A DNA stretch of 64,000 nt from Parasphingopyxis marina (lineage in GTDB: Bacteria > Pseudomonadota > Alphaproteobacteria > Sphingomonadales > Sphingomonadaceae). Positions 23,863 through 33,035 of the stretch are shown here, piece by piece. The stretch is from contig NZ_JACJVJ010000001.1 of assembly GCF_014237875.1 (NCBI RefSeq), positions 608,501 through 672,500 of the forward strand, read 5' to 3'. Positions within the stretch are counted from its first letter, which is position 1, and every line of letters begins with the position of its first letter. The notes under the pieces are model-generated. The model was not told where the DNA came from and searched no databases. It saw only the letters and a list, made by a program, of their open reading frames with translations. The position numbers and the translations under genes are program-made.

Positions 23863-24097
23863 CGTACCCCTTGTCGTGCCGGACGGCCTCTGGGAGGAAG
23901 ACGACGCCGAAGCTGTGGTTTCCGCTTGGCTCTACGAGGAAGGCGATTGCGTGACCGAGGGTCGTGTGATTTGCGAACTCATGGTCGAGAAGGTTTCGTT
24001 CGATATTGAAGCTCCTGCCTCTGGCATCCTCAAGATCGTTGCAAAGAAGGAAGTTTCGGTCAGTCGAGGTGATCTCCTCGCCCAAATCGAGGCCTGA
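23852..24097 (+). CDS. Stand-alone lipoyl-domain protein
   Basis: 81 residues making a single lipoyl/biotinyl domain. The modified lysine is K47 in CELMVEKVSFDIEAPASG, with the second half of the hammerhead GILKIVAKKEVSVSRGDLL. In 2-oxoacid dehydrogenase complexes this domain normally heads the E2 chain; here it is separate. It overlaps the E1-beta stop by 11 bases and is followed after one base by the E2 catalytic gene. It would carry acyl groups between E1 and E2. Confidence 0.9.
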   Translation: MADSVPLVVPDGLWEEDDAEAVVSAWLYEEGDCVTEGRVICELMVEKVSFDIEAPASGILKIVAKKEVSVSRGDLLAQIEA

Positions 24098-24098
24098 C

Positions 24099-24779
24099 AT
24101 GGACAAGGAAAGCGGCGAGCCGTTTGCCGGAGTCCGGAGGGTCATTGCCGGGAAGATGCTCGAGAGCCTCTTGAGTTCGGCACAGCTCAGCTATCATACG
24201 ACCTTGTGTGCCGAAAACCTGGTCGCGGCCCGCAAGGGCTGGCTCGCCCGCGGCGCCGAGGTGGGAATCGAGGACTTGATCCTGTCCTGCATCGTTGAAG
24301 CGCTTGGCCACTTTCCTCAGTTCAACGGCACCGTGCGCGGCGACCGTATATTCAGACGCGATGTGATCGACGCCTGCGTCGCCATCGACCTGCCGACGGG
24401 TCTCGTCGCTCCGGCGCTGTGGGATATCGGCAGCAAGTCGGTGCCCGAGATCGCCGCAGCGCGGCGCGAACTGCTTGACCGGGCCCGGGCCGGCAAGCTC
24501 TCGGTCAAGGAAATGACCGGCGGAACGATAACGGTGAGCAATCTCGGCCTTACTCGGGTCGAACATTTCACGCCGATATTGAATGCCGGCCAGATCGCCA
24601 TTGTCGGGCTTGGCCGCATTGCCGCCAAGGCTTGGGTCGATGACGACGGATCGCTGGTGGCCAAGCGGGCGATGGGGCTTTCGCTGACCACCGATCATCG
24701 TGTGGTCGACGGCGGCGATAGCGGGGCGTTTCTCTCGAAGATCGCCGATCTCATCGAGCGTGCTGGGGAGCCGTCATGA
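24099..24779 (+). CDS. 2-oxoacid dehydrogenase E2, catalytic domain only
   Basis: 226 residues, the chloramphenicol-acetyltransferase-like E2 core, which transfers an acyl group from lipoate to CoA. It begins almost at once with GVRRVIAGKMLESLLSSAQL and ends with the active-site block TTDHRVVDGGDSGAFLSKIA. NLGLTRVEHFTPILNAGQIA is the usual internal block. No lipoyl or peripheral-subunit-binding domain is fused; a separate lipoyl protein precedes it. The frame differs from that gene, and both have proper starts, so this looks like a true split rather than an error, though a sequencing frameshift is not excluded. Confidence 0.9.
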   Translation: MDKESGEPFAGVRRVIAGKMLESLLSSAQLSYHTTLCAENLVAARKGWLARGAEVGIEDLILSCIVEALGHFPQFNGTVRGDRIFRRDVIDACVAIDLPTGLVAPALWDIGSKSVPEIAAARRELLDRARAGKLSVKEMTGGTITVSNLGLTRVEHFTPILNAGQIAIVGLGRIAAKAWVDDDGSLVAKRAMGLSLTTDHRVVDGGDSGAFLSKIADLIERAGEPS

Positions 24780-25834
24780 GCAGCATGGGAAATCTGCAGG
24801 TGAAGGTCGCCATCCCCCGATCGGAACAGCTGTCTCTGCGCAACTTCGTGTTCGGCGAAACCGAGATTCCGACGGCCGAGAAAGGTGCGATCGTCGTCCG
24901 AAATCAGTATTTTACGGTCGATCCTGGCATTGCCCAGCGCCTTATCCATGGCGGTGATTATCTGACGCCGCTGGAGGCTGGCACCGTCGTGCCAAGCTTT
25001 AATGTCGGCAGGGTCACCGAATCCGGTTCCAGCGATTTCGCCGTCGGCGACGCAGTGGTACATTATGGTGGTTGGGAGCAGTACAGCGCGATCGACGTGG
25101 CCGGTCGCACTCCGGATATTTTCTCGCTGCGCAAGATTGAGGCCGAGGATGTTCCCCTCAGCCATCATCTCGGGATTCTGGGAAATAAGGGATTTTCGGC
25201 CTTTCTCGGTATCGAGCATCTCGGCGAAGTCCAGGCCGGGGAGACGGTGATCGTGTCGGCTGCAGCTGGCGCCGTAGGCGGCTATGCAGGGCAATGGGCG
25301 CGGCTGCTCGGCGCGCGGGTAATCGGCCTTACCCGGACGCCGAAGAAGGCCACCTATATCCGTTCTGAACTGCAATTCGACGCGGCACTGAATTGTCGGG
25401 CCGCCGACTTTGAAGACGGGCTCGATGGCGTGGCACCGGACGGTATCGACGTATATTTCGACAATGTGGGCGGACCTCTGCAATCCTCGATAATGGATCG
25501 CATGCGTAGGGGCGGACGGTTCCTGATCTGCGGCATGATCTCCGAATATACAGCACAAGAGCCCGTGCCGGGCCCCAATCTTTTCGTCACGGTGCGCCGC
25601 AACTTCAGAATTCAGGGATTTCTTGCCACATATTACAAGAACCTATTCCCCGATTTCCTCACGCGGGCGACAGCACTCGTGGCTAACGACGCACTTGGTG
25701 TTCGCGAGCAGATCGTGGACGGCCTGCGCCAGGCACCGGCTGCACTTCTTGGTCTATTTGACGGCCAGAACGTCGGTCAATGCATCGTGGAAGATGCGTC
25801 CGACCCGGGGACTGCAGCGGGCGCGAGCGTATGA
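24776..25834 (+). CDS. MDR-family NADP-dependent oxidoreductase (zinc-free)
   Basis: 352 residues. It resembles the leukotriene-B4-dehydrogenase/CurA group: no zinc ligands, NADPH site SAAAGAVGGYAGQ at 161-173, and YFDNVGGPLQSSIMDRMRRG further on. Such enzymes reduce the C=C bond of enones. The start overlaps the E2 stop (ATGA). In this cluster it could saturate an alpha,beta-unsaturated ring ketone or side chain; the substrate is not determinable. Confidence 0.88.
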   Translation: MSSMGNLQVKVAIPRSEQLSLRNFVFGETEIPTAEKGAIVVRNQYFTVDPGIAQRLIHGGDYLTPLEAGTVVPSFNVGRVTESGSSDFAVGDAVVHYGGWEQYSAIDVAGRTPDIFSLRKIEAEDVPLSHHLGILGNKGFSAFLGIEHLGEVQAGETVIVSAAAGAVGGYAGQWARLLGARVIGLTRTPKKATYIRSELQFDAALNCRAADFEDGLDGVAPDGIDVYFDNVGGPLQSSIMDRMRRGGRFLICGMISEYTAQEPVPGPNLFVTVRRNFRIQGFLATYYKNLFPDFLTRATALVANDALGVREQIVDGLRQAPAALLGLFDGQNVGQCIVEDASDPGTAAGASV

Positions 25835-25847
25835 AGGGCCAAGCACA

Positions 25848-27818
25848 ATGAATTATACGCATGTCGACAAGCCGATCCGCATAGGCAAGAGCTTGGAGGT
25901 CAAGAACAGAGTCGTACGTCCCGCTCATGCCACGAATTTCGGCAATGGCGTTATGAACGAGCGCCTGATCAACTATCACGCTGCTCGCGCGGCCGGTGGC
26001 GTCGCGCTTTCGATCATCGAGATTCTGTCCGTTCATCCATCGAGCCCCGGAACGCTGCGCATTTACGAAGACGGGATGGAGGAGGGCTATCGCGCACTCG
26101 TCGAGGCTGTGCGTCCGCACGGGATGAAAATCTTCCAGCAGCTCTGGCATGCCGGCCATGCAGCACCGCGTGCCGATGGCGGCCCGCCCTGGTCCGCTTC
26201 CGACGTCGTAAATCCGCGCGTCAATGTCGTTCCGATTCCGATGACCAAGGCGATGATCGATGAAATTGTTGACGCATACGCCAATACTGCCGCCCTGATG
26301 GAGCAATGGGGCATGGACGGCATCGACCTGCACGCCGCGCATAGCTATCTGCCCCACCAATTTCTTTCGCCGAACACCAATTTGCGCGAGGACGATTATG
26401 GCGGTTCGCTCGAAAACCGCTGTCGCTTCACGATTGAAATACTGGAAGCCATTCGCGCGCGCGTGTCGCCCGATTTCGTGGTGGGCGTGCGCGTTGCGCC
26501 CGACGAAACCAAGGGCGGGGTCGGGCCGGACGAGCTTACCAAGGTTGTGGCCTTGCTCGAGGAGCGCAACCTCATTGACTATGTCAACATATCGATGGGC
26601 AGCTATCAGGCATTTGCCAAGATCATTGGCGGCATGCATGAACCCGCGGGCTATGAGCTCGCAACGAGCGTTCCGGTGGCGAAAAGCACGACGCTACCGA
26701 CGATGGTTATCGGCCGGTTCCGGACGCTTGAAGAGGCGGACCAAGTGATCCGTTCGGGTGATGCCGACATGGTGGGCATGGTACGCGCGACCATCGCCGA
26801 TCCGGACCTCGTCAAGAAAAGCCTGGACGGCAATTCGGAAGGCGTTCGCCCGTGCATCGGTTGCAATCAGGCCTGTGCCGCTCGCCCACTCGGCGTCGTT
26901 GGCTGCGCGGTCAATCCGGCCACAGGTTTCGAAGACACGCTAAGCGAAAACCTTCTGGCGAGAGTGCAGACGGCAAGACGGATATTGGTCGTCGGCGCTG
27001 GCCCGGCCGGTCTCGAGGCAGCCCGCGTTGCCGCGCTTCGCGGTCACGAGGTCGTCCTTGCTGAGGCGCAGCCCGATCTCGGCGGATCACTCAAATTTGC
27101 GGCCATGGCCCCGGCGCGTCAGGGATTCGCCGACATCCTCTTTTGGCTTGAGCAGGAGGTGTACAGGCTCGGCGTCGAAGTCCGGCTCAGCACCTATCTT
27201 GGCATTGAGGATGTTCGAGAAATTGGCGCCGACAAGGTGATCGTCGCAACCGGCGCGATGCCCCGCTATGACGGGATTCAAGCCTGCAATCCCGGTGAGC
27301 CGATCGAAGGTTTCGATCTGGCCCATGTAGTGACGAGCCTGGATCTGTTCTCGATGCCGGCGCAGGAGGTCATGCATGCGGTAGTGGTCGACGATCTCGG
27401 ACATTACGAAGCGGCGGCGGCGGCGGAGCTTCTGGTCAGCCGTGGCACGACCGTCGAATTCGTTACGCGCCATGCGGCCTTTGCACCTCTTTCGGAGGCG
27501 GCGCACATGACCGAACCCGCCTTGGCCCGGCTTCAGCGCGGCGATTTCACAGTACACACCCGGACCCGCGTTAAGGAAATCACCCACGAACATGTGATCG
27601 TGTCGCCGGCGCATGACTATCTGTTCTCCAACGCGCCTCCAGAAAGGCGGCTGCGCGCCGACAAGGTGGTATTCGTTTCGGCCAACCGATCCAATCGGGA
27701 ACTATACGACGAGCTGTGCGACCTCGGAATGGATGTCGAGGTAATCGGCGATGCCTTTGCACCGCGCTTTCTGGAAAGCGCAATGCGTGAGGGCCGTATG
27801 GCCGGAGCCAATTGCTGA
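25848..27818 (+). CDS. Old-Yellow-Enzyme/2,4-dienoyl-CoA-reductase-type FMN-FeS-FAD oxidoreductase
   Basis: 656 residues. The N-terminal TIM barrel (about 1-330) binds FMN (HAAHSYLPHQFLSPNTNLRE). A 4Fe-4S motif follows with C336, C339, C343 and C353 in RPCIGCNQAC...GC. An FAD/NAD(P) module follows, with VVGAGPAGLEAARVAALRG near 380. This is the architecture of 2,4-dienoyl-CoA reductase and trimethylamine dehydrogenase relatives. It probably reduces or oxidises conjugated C=C bonds in a catabolic intermediate. The ATG at 25848 follows the MDR gene by 13 bases. Confidence 0.9.
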   Translation: MNYTHVDKPIRIGKSLEVKNRVVRPAHATNFGNGVMNERLINYHAARAAGGVALSIIEILSVHPSSPGTLRIYEDGMEEGYRALVEAVRPHGMKIFQQLWHAGHAAPRADGGPPWSASDVVNPRVNVVPIPMTKAMIDEIVDAYANTAALMEQWGMDGIDLHAAHSYLPHQFLSPNTNLREDDYGGSLENRCRFTIEILEAIRARVSPDFVVGVRVAPDETKGGVGPDELTKVVALLEERNLIDYVNISMGSYQAFAKIIGGMHEPAGYELATSVPVAKSTTLPTMVIGRFRTLEEADQVIRSGDADMVGMVRATIADPDLVKKSLDGNSEGVRPCIGCNQACAARPLGVVGCAVNPATGFEDTLSENLLARVQTARRILVVGAGPAGLEAARVAALRGHEVVLAEAQPDLGGSLKFAAMAPARQGFADILFWLEQEVYRLGVEVRLSTYLGIEDVREIGADKVIVATGAMPRYDGIQACNPGEPIEGFDLAHVVTSLDLFSMPAQEVMHAVVVDDLGHYEAAAAAELLVSRGTTVEFVTRHAAFAPLSEAAHMTEPALARLQRGDFTVHTRTRVKEITHEHVIVSPAHDYLFSNAPPERRLRADKVVFVSANRSNRELYDELCDLGMDVEVIGDAFAPRFLESAMREGRMAGANC

Positions 27819-27934
27819 GTTGCCTTTTCGAATGCTTCCGAAATCGCCGCCGGAATCGGATTTTCCTTGACGAAACGGCCTAAAATCGGAATCATATGAA
27901 TCATAAGCATAATTAAAGGGCGAGGAAGATCGGC

Positions 27935-28150
27935 ATGATCAAGGCACTTCATCCTTTGTTGGGCGGCGTCTACGAACTGCGCGATGATGGCATGGTCCAA
28001 GTAGAACAGGATGGCCGGCAAGGGATTTTCAGGCCGGATGGCGAATGGATCTCCGGCGAATTGAAATGGGCTGATCAGCATTATTGTTTTTGGCTGTCCA
28101 ATAAATGCAGCCAGACGGCTCCGCTCCGCAATCCGCTGATCGGGAATTAG
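27935..28150 (+). CDS. 71-residue protein preceding the Rieske oxygenase
   Basis: MIKALHPLLGGVYELRDDGM, then VEQDGRQGIFRPDGEWISGE and a C-terminal KWADQHYCFWLSNK. It is a small beta-rich soluble protein, preceded by a good GAGGAAG ribosome site and 27 bases before the Rieske gene. The 115-bp gap upstream holds an AT-rich stretch with TTGACG at 27866 and ATCAT-containing sequence at 27890-27913, so a new transcript may start here. No named family; it may be an accessory factor of the oxygenase. Confidence 0.65.
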   Translation: MIKALHPLLGGVYELRDDGMVQVEQDGRQGIFRPDGEWISGELKWADQHYCFWLSNKCSQTAPLRNPLIGN

Positions 28151-28177
28151 CGGCCTATCCGATAACGGGAGACGATC

Positions 28178-29572
28178 ATGTCTGAAGTTCAAAACATCTG
28201 TAAGCGGTATAACAGTTTTCTTGAGGCGCTGCCGCCGTCGACACTAGAAAAGTTACCCGAACTCGGTGTTGATAACCGGCTGTCACCAGGATCGATGGAT
28301 GTTTCGACTGACGAGATTATCTCCCGTGAAGCCCATGAACGCGAGAAGGAGCATATCTGGACCAAGGCCTGGCAGATGGCTTGCCGCGAAGAGCAGATCC
28401 CGGAAATCGGTGATCAGTATGTCTATGACATTTGCGACAAGAGCTACATCGTGGTCCGATCTGCGGAGAACGAGTTTCGCGCTTTCGTCAACTCCTGTCC
28501 GCATCGAGGGCGGCAACTGCGCGAATATAACGGCAACGCAGCCCAGATCCGCTGCGGTTTCCATGCCCTGACTTGGTCATTGGAAGGTGAGATCAAGCAC
28601 CTCCCCTGTCTCAACGAGTTCACAAGACGCGGGAAGGATGATTGGCGGCTGCCGCAAATCAAAACCGGCACCTGGGGCGGCTTTGTCTTCATCAATCCCG
28701 ACCCAGAGGCCGAGAGCCTAGAATCCTATCTCGGCGAACTTCCCGAGCACTTCAAGCGCTGGAAGCTCGAAGACCGCTACATTGTCGCGCATGTCCAAAA
28801 GATCTGTCCGACCAACTGGAAGGTGGCGCAAGAGGCTTTTATGGAGTCGTTCCACGTCACGACGACTCATCCTCAGGCTACGCTCGTGCAGAACAATCTC
28901 GATGTGAAGGGGGACGTATTCGGCAACTTTTCTCGGCAAATGTCGCTGCTTGCGACGCCGAGCCCTCAAAAGCGAGGCGATGTCAGCAATCAGGAGGTCG
29001 TCGATGCGGCGCTGAACCTCTTGCCCGAGGAAGAGAAGCTCCTCGAAGTGCCCGATGGCGTGCCCGCTCGGGAATTCATGGCTGAAGCGCAGCGCGAGCG
29101 CCTGCGGGTGACGCTCGGTGATCAGGTGGACGAACTCGAGCAGACTGAACTCGTCGACATCTTCTATTATACGGTCTTTCCCAACTTCCATCCTTGGGGA
29201 GCGTTCAACGAGTTAACCTACCGCTTCCGGCCGAATGGAGACGATCACCGCACGTCGATTATGGAAGTCTATTATCTACAGACCTTCAAGGAGGGCGAAC
29301 GGCCGGCTCCCAATCCCACCACCCATCTCTCGATCGATCAATGGTTTAGCGAGGCGCCGGAGCTGGGCAATCTGGCCTGGGTGTTTGACCAGGACGTGCT
29401 GAACTTCCCCGCCATGCAGCGCGGGCTTGAAAGTTCCGCAACAGGCAAGATTGTCCTGACCGAATATCAGGAAATCAAAATTCGCCATTTCTACGAACTC
29501 TATCGCAAATGGCTCGGCTACGACGCCGCCGCTGCCGGCGCTGCAAGCCGGCCCCGCCTGGTGGCAGGTTGA
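28178..29572 (+). CDS. Rieske non-heme iron oxygenase, alpha subunit
   Basis: 464 residues. The Rieske 2Fe-2S ligands are C107, H109, C126 and H129 in CPHRGRQL...IRCGFHALTW. The catalytic domain's iron site appears as the ESFHVTTTHPQ block around residue 225. These enzymes use O2 and electrons from a reductase to hydroxylate or cleave C-H bonds. No beta-subunit, ferredoxin or reductase gene is adjacent, so it is either an alpha3-type monooxygenase or borrows partners; the two NTF2-like proteins downstream share the beta-subunit fold. The substrate is unknown. Confidence 0.93.
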   Translation: MSEVQNICKRYNSFLEALPPSTLEKLPELGVDNRLSPGSMDVSTDEIISREAHEREKEHIWTKAWQMACREEQIPEIGDQYVYDICDKSYIVVRSAENEFRAFVNSCPHRGRQLREYNGNAAQIRCGFHALTWSLEGEIKHLPCLNEFTRRGKDDWRLPQIKTGTWGGFVFINPDPEAESLESYLGELPEHFKRWKLEDRYIVAHVQKICPTNWKVAQEAFMESFHVTTTHPQATLVQNNLDVKGDVFGNFSRQMSLLATPSPQKRGDVSNQEVVDAALNLLPEEEKLLEVPDGVPAREFMAEAQRERLRVTLGDQVDELEQTELVDIFYYTVFPNFHPWGAFNELTYRFRPNGDDHRTSIMEVYYLQTFKEGERPAPNPTTHLSIDQWFSEAPELGNLAWVFDQDVLNFPAMQRGLESSATGKIVLTEYQEIKIRHFYELYRKWLGYDAAAAGAASRPRLVAG

Positions 29573-29633
29573 GACCGCTCGCGGATCGGCGGATCGCGCA
29601 AGCGGGCTCGCGGACCTTAAAAATCGGAACTCG

Positions 29634-30416
29634 ATGATGTTTTCGGCATTCGATCTCAGCGGCAAGGTCGCACTTGTTACCGGCGGCAATTCCGGCCTGG
29701 GCCTCGGCATGGCGCATGCACTCGCCGAGGCCGGAGCTGCGGTGGCGATCTGGGGCGTCAACGGATCACGCAACAGGGACGCCTTAGCGGACTTAGGAAA
29801 AGCGGGCCATAAGGTGCTCGTCCAGAAAGTTGACGTAAGCGATGAGGCGGCCGTCGAGGCGGGTGTCGCCGAAATTCTGAGCCGCTTCGGCCGGCTCGAC
29901 AGCGCCGTCGCCAATGCCGGTATCTCCCAGCTGCCGCAACCCTTTCACGCGCTCGAAACGGAAAACTACCGACGCACCCTGGCGGTCAATCTCGACGGTG
30001 TGATCTGGACGTTCCGTGCGGCCTGTCGGCATATGGTCGAACGCGCCAAGGGCGGCGATCCCGGCGGTTCGCTGCTCGGCATTTCCTCGCTCACCGCGAT
30101 CGAGGGGGCGGCGATGCACGAAGCCTATGCCGCCAGCAAAGGCGGCGTGAGGGCGCTTATGAAGGGATTGGCTGTCGAATATGCGCGTTACGGGGTTAGA
30201 GCCAATTCACTGCATCCCGGATGGTTTCGCACCAATATGGCCGATGAATTCTACGATAGCGAACCGTTCGCTGCGAAAATCCTGCCGCGGATTCCGGCAC
30301 GACGCCCCGGCACCGGTGCCGATCTTGGCGGCATCGCCGTCTATCTGGCATCCGACGCTTCGAGCTATCACTCGGGCGACGAGATCGTGATCGATGGCGG
30401 CTATTCGGTCTTTTAG
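29634..30416 (+). CDS. SDR-family oxidoreductase of the catabolic cluster
   Basis: 260 residues, a classical SDR. Cofactor motif VTGGNSGLGLGMA near residue 16, structural NAG in VANAGIS, and the active-site pair Y-x-x-x-K in EAYAASKGGVRA. C-terminal DEIVIDGGYSVF is typical. It follows the Rieske gene by 60 bp on the same strand and could oxidise the hydroxyl introduced by the oxygenase. Two adjacent ATGs (29634 and 29637) are possible. It ends four bases from the convergent GntR gene. Confidence 0.92.
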   Translation: MMFSAFDLSGKVALVTGGNSGLGLGMAHALAEAGAAVAIWGVNGSRNRDALADLGKAGHKVLVQKVDVSDEAAVEAGVAEILSRFGRLDSAVANAGISQLPQPFHALETENYRRTLAVNLDGVIWTFRAACRHMVERAKGGDPGGSLLGISSLTAIEGAAMHEAYAASKGGVRALMKGLAVEYARYGVRANSLHPGWFRTNMADEFYDSEPFAAKILPRIPARRPGTGADLGGIAVYLASDASSYHSGDEIVIDGGYSVF

Positions 30417-30420
30417 CCGA

Positions 30421-31176
30421 TCACCGCCACTGGACCGGTTCGTTGAAGATCGCCGGCACACGGGTTCGGTGAAACTCGATTAGACTTTTCATATGGTCGT
30501 AACTCAACTGCGCGGCATTGTCGCTGTCCCGAGCGATCACGGCGTCGGCGATAAGCCGGTGGTCGTTTCGGCAATGGGGCAGAATGCCCGACGCATCCGA
30601 GTGGGTAACAATATGCTCGTTGAACAACGCGCCCAGAGCCTCGGTCAGCAGGGCAAGCACGGGATTGCCGTTGAGCCGGTTGAGCGTCGTGTGGAACTGT
30701 GCCGCGTTTCGGGTCGATTCGGTCGCAGTCTGGCCATCGCATTCCGAAACTTCCAGCACTTCTTGAAGCTCTTTCGCGATCTCATCGCGATTGCCATTAC
30801 GAGCGGCGCGGCGGGCAACCAGAGGCGCAAGGATTAATAGGGCGTCCGAAACATCTTCATAGGTGGCCCCGAGCATGCGGAAGAAGAGGCTAAGCGTCCG
30901 TGCCAATCCCGTCGCGCTGGCCTCCCCGACAATAGGCCCCCCCGAAACGCCGGGTTTTATCGCGATCAGTCCTTGCACCTCAAGCAGTCTCAACGCCTCG
31001 CGCAGCGAACCGCGGCCGACCTGGAACTGCTCCTGCATGAGCTGCTCTCTGGGGAGCATGTCGCCGGTCGAATAGCCGCCTTCGGTAATGAAGGTGACGA
31101 TGTCGCGAGCGACCATTTCCGAAGCCTTGAGGCTCCTCTTGGACAAGGGTTTATGATTAGGCTTCATCATGGTCAT
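30421..31176 (-). CDS. FadR/FCD-subfamily GntR regulator
   Basis: 251 residues. Winged HTH at about 20-85 (LPREQLMQEQFQVGRGSLRE, then LRLLEVQGLIAIKPGVSGGP). An all-helical FCD effector domain follows (AAQFHTTLNRLNGNPVLALL, NDHRLIADAVIARDSDNAAQ), with His/Asp residues that usually bind a metal and a carboxylate ligand. It is the only regulator inside the catabolic cluster and is divergent from the flavin oxidoreductase at 31307. An 18-bp motif shared by two cluster promoters is its likely operator. The start at 31176 follows GGAG. Confidence 0.9.
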   Translation of the reverse strand: MTMMKPNHKPLSKRSLKASEMVARDIVTFITEGGYSTGDMLPREQLMQEQFQVGRGSLREALRLLEVQGLIAIKPGVSGGPIVGEASATGLARTLSLFFRMLGATYEDVSDALLILAPLVARRAARNGNRDEIAKELQEVLEVSECDGQTATESTRNAAQFHTTLNRLNGNPVLALLTEALGALFNEHIVTHSDASGILPHCRNDHRLIADAVIARDSDNAAQLSYDHMKSLIEFHRTRVPAIFNEPVQWR

Positions 31177-31261
31177 GGTTACGGCTCCGTCCCGCGACTG
31201 TCTATGCCAAGAAGGCTTTTCCGACAACATTATAGGCCGCGAGGCCATAATATTCTTTACA

Positions 31262-31280
31262 ATCATGCATATCATTATAA
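31262..31280 (+). promoter_or_regulatory. Candidate operator in the GntR / flavin-oxidoreductase divergent gap
   Basis: ATCATGCATATCATTATAA. Its reverse complement matches 33060-33077 at 17 of 18 positions. It lies between the divergent starts at 31176 and 31307, downstream of a TTTACA (31256-31261), so binding could block the forward promoter. Confidence 0.6.
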
Positions 31281-31306
31281 GATATAAGAAAGATCTGAGA
31301 GGGCGC

Positions 31307-32407
31307 ATGGCTGATTTTCGACTGCTTTTCGAGCCGTTCAGCAACGGAAAACTCAATCTTCGCAACCGGATCGTAATGGCGCCGATGACGCGCTACGCGT
31401 CGGCCGATGGGATTCCCACGAAGGAGGTGGCGGACTACTATCGACGCCGAGCCGAAGGTGAAGTGGGTCTGGTCATTACTGAGGGCGTCGGGATTGACCG
31501 ACGCTCAGCAAGCCGCGATCCCAGCGTCCCGAACTTCTTCGGTCGGCGCGCTCTTGAAAACTGGCGAAAGGTCGTCGCTGCCGTCCACTCCTGCGGCGCA
31601 GAGATCGCACCGCAGCTTTGGCATGTCGGCGCTTCTCCGCCCAAGGATCCGGATTGGGACGAGCCTGTACGCGAAAGTCCGTCCGGCATATTTGGTGAGG
31701 GAATAGAACGCGGTCAGGCGATGGACGAGGCGGCGATCGCCGGAACGATAGAGGCTTATGCATCGGCGGCGGAAGAAACGAAGCGTATGGGCTGCGGTGC
31801 TGTGGAGCTTCACGGCGCCCACGGTTATCTGATCGACCAGTTTTTCTGGGAGGTGACCAACCGGAGAAACGACCCCTATGGAGGCTCCTCGATAGCGGAA
31901 CGGTCGCGGTTTGCTGTCGAAACCGTTAAAGCCATCCGCAGCCGTGTGGGCGAAAATTTCCCGATTATCTTTCGCCTGTCGCAATGGAAGATACCCGATT
32001 ACGCGGCGAAAAACGCGCAAACCCCGCAGGAGCTTGAACAATGGCTGGCACCGCTCGCGGATGCGGGCGTCGATATTTTCCATTGTTCGCAGCGCCGCTT
32101 TTGGGAGCCGGAGTTCGAGGGTTCTCCCTTGAATCTTGCCGGATGGGCGAAGAAGGTGACCGGCTGTCCGACAATCACGGTCGGCTCGGTTGGGCTGTCG
32201 GAGGCCTTCCTGGATCCGGATGCGCGACCCGAAATCGCGACCGCGCCGCTGGATGATCTGCTGGCCCGTCTCGAGCGCGAAGAATTCGATCTTGTGGCCA
32301 TCGGTCGCGCCCTGATCAGCGATCCGCAATGGGCCCGTAAGGTAAAGGCCGGCCAAACCAACCTGCTCATTCCCTACAACGCCGCTGATCTGCAGCGGCT
32401 TTACTGA
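31307..32407 (+). CDS. NADH:flavin oxidoreductase, Old Yellow Enzyme family
   Basis: 366 residues, TIM-barrel FMN enzyme without the C-terminal FeS/FAD module. Family blocks: NLRNRIVMAPMTRYASADGI, substrate-binding HGAHGYLIDQFFWEVTNRRN followed by DPYGGSS, and FDLVAIGRALISDPQWARKV. OYE enzymes reduce activated C=C bonds with NAD(P)H. It is the first gene of a run with two NTF2-like proteins and an acyl-CoA ligase. The start at 31307 is preceded by GAGAGGG. A second OYE-type protein sits at 25848, so the pathway may need two alkene reductions or one reduction and one dehydrogenation. Confidence 0.92.
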   Translation: MADFRLLFEPFSNGKLNLRNRIVMAPMTRYASADGIPTKEVADYYRRRAEGEVGLVITEGVGIDRRSASRDPSVPNFFGRRALENWRKVVAAVHSCGAEIAPQLWHVGASPPKDPDWDEPVRESPSGIFGEGIERGQAMDEAAIAGTIEAYASAAEETKRMGCGAVELHGAHGYLIDQFFWEVTNRRNDPYGGSSIAERSRFAVETVKAIRSRVGENFPIIFRLSQWKIPDYAAKNAQTPQELEQWLAPLADAGVDIFHCSQRRFWEPEFEGSPLNLAGWAKKVTGCPTITVGSVGLSEAFLDPDARPEIATAPLDDLLARLEREEFDLVAIGRALISDPQWARKVKAGQTNLLIPYNAADLQRLY

Positions 32408-32464
32408 TCCAGGGCGAAAGCTGGCGTCCTAAAAGTACCTAGCTGAACGGGAGGAGGAACCGGG

Positions 32465-32977
32465 ATGGATATTGAAGAAATAAGCGACCGCCTGGAAATA
32501 CGCCAAGTGCTGCTTCGCTATTGCCGGGGAGTCGACCGGGGTATCGCCTCGCTCATTGTAGGCGCCTATCACGAAGACGCCATCGACACGCATGGCGCGT
32601 TCACAGGCAGCGCCGAGGAATTCGCGGCGCTGTGTATCGAGAATTTCGACAAGCCAAACCTGTCGGCTCAACATCACCTCACCAATTCTATCATCGAACT
32701 GAATGGTGATCGTGCCGCGGTTGAAACCTATTTTCTCGCATGGCGGCCGCAGCTCGGCGAGAAAACCGGCGATCCGGAGCTCGTCCAGATCGGCGGCCGT
32801 TACCTGGACCGCTTCGAGAAACGCAATGGCAGCTGGAAGATCAGTCAACGAAATGTGGTGTTTGACTGGGTTCAGGCGCCGGTTCCGATCTCCGAGCTGG
32901 ACGAAACGCACGGCTATCCGAAGGGCGCGCGGCGCGAAGCCGATCTTTCCGCCGCGCTGTTGTTAGACGAGACTTGA
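32465..32977 (+). CDS. NTF2/SnoaL-like protein, first copy
   Basis: 170 residues of the SnoaL_4 type: EISDRLEIRQVLLRYCRGVD at the N-terminus, AIDTHGAFTGSAEEF, and GGRYLDRFEKRNGSWKISQR. The fold is a cone-shaped alpha+beta barrel used by ketosteroid isomerase, scytalone dehydratase and small beta subunits of Rieske oxygenases. It could be an isomerase or dehydratase in the pathway or a partner of the oxygenase. It follows the OYE gene by 57 bases with a GGGAGGAGG ribosome site. Confidence 0.85.
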   Translation: MDIEEISDRLEIRQVLLRYCRGVDRGIASLIVGAYHEDAIDTHGAFTGSAEEFAALCIENFDKPNLSAQHHLTNSIIELNGDRAAVETYFLAWRPQLGEKTGDPELVQIGGRYLDRFEKRNGSWKISQRNVVFDWVQAPVPISELDETHGYPKGARREADLSAALLLDET

Positions 32978-33035
32978 GCCTTGCGGATCGGAAGGGAACA
33001 GCATTTTTGATCCCTGATTTCCCAGCCAAATATGA

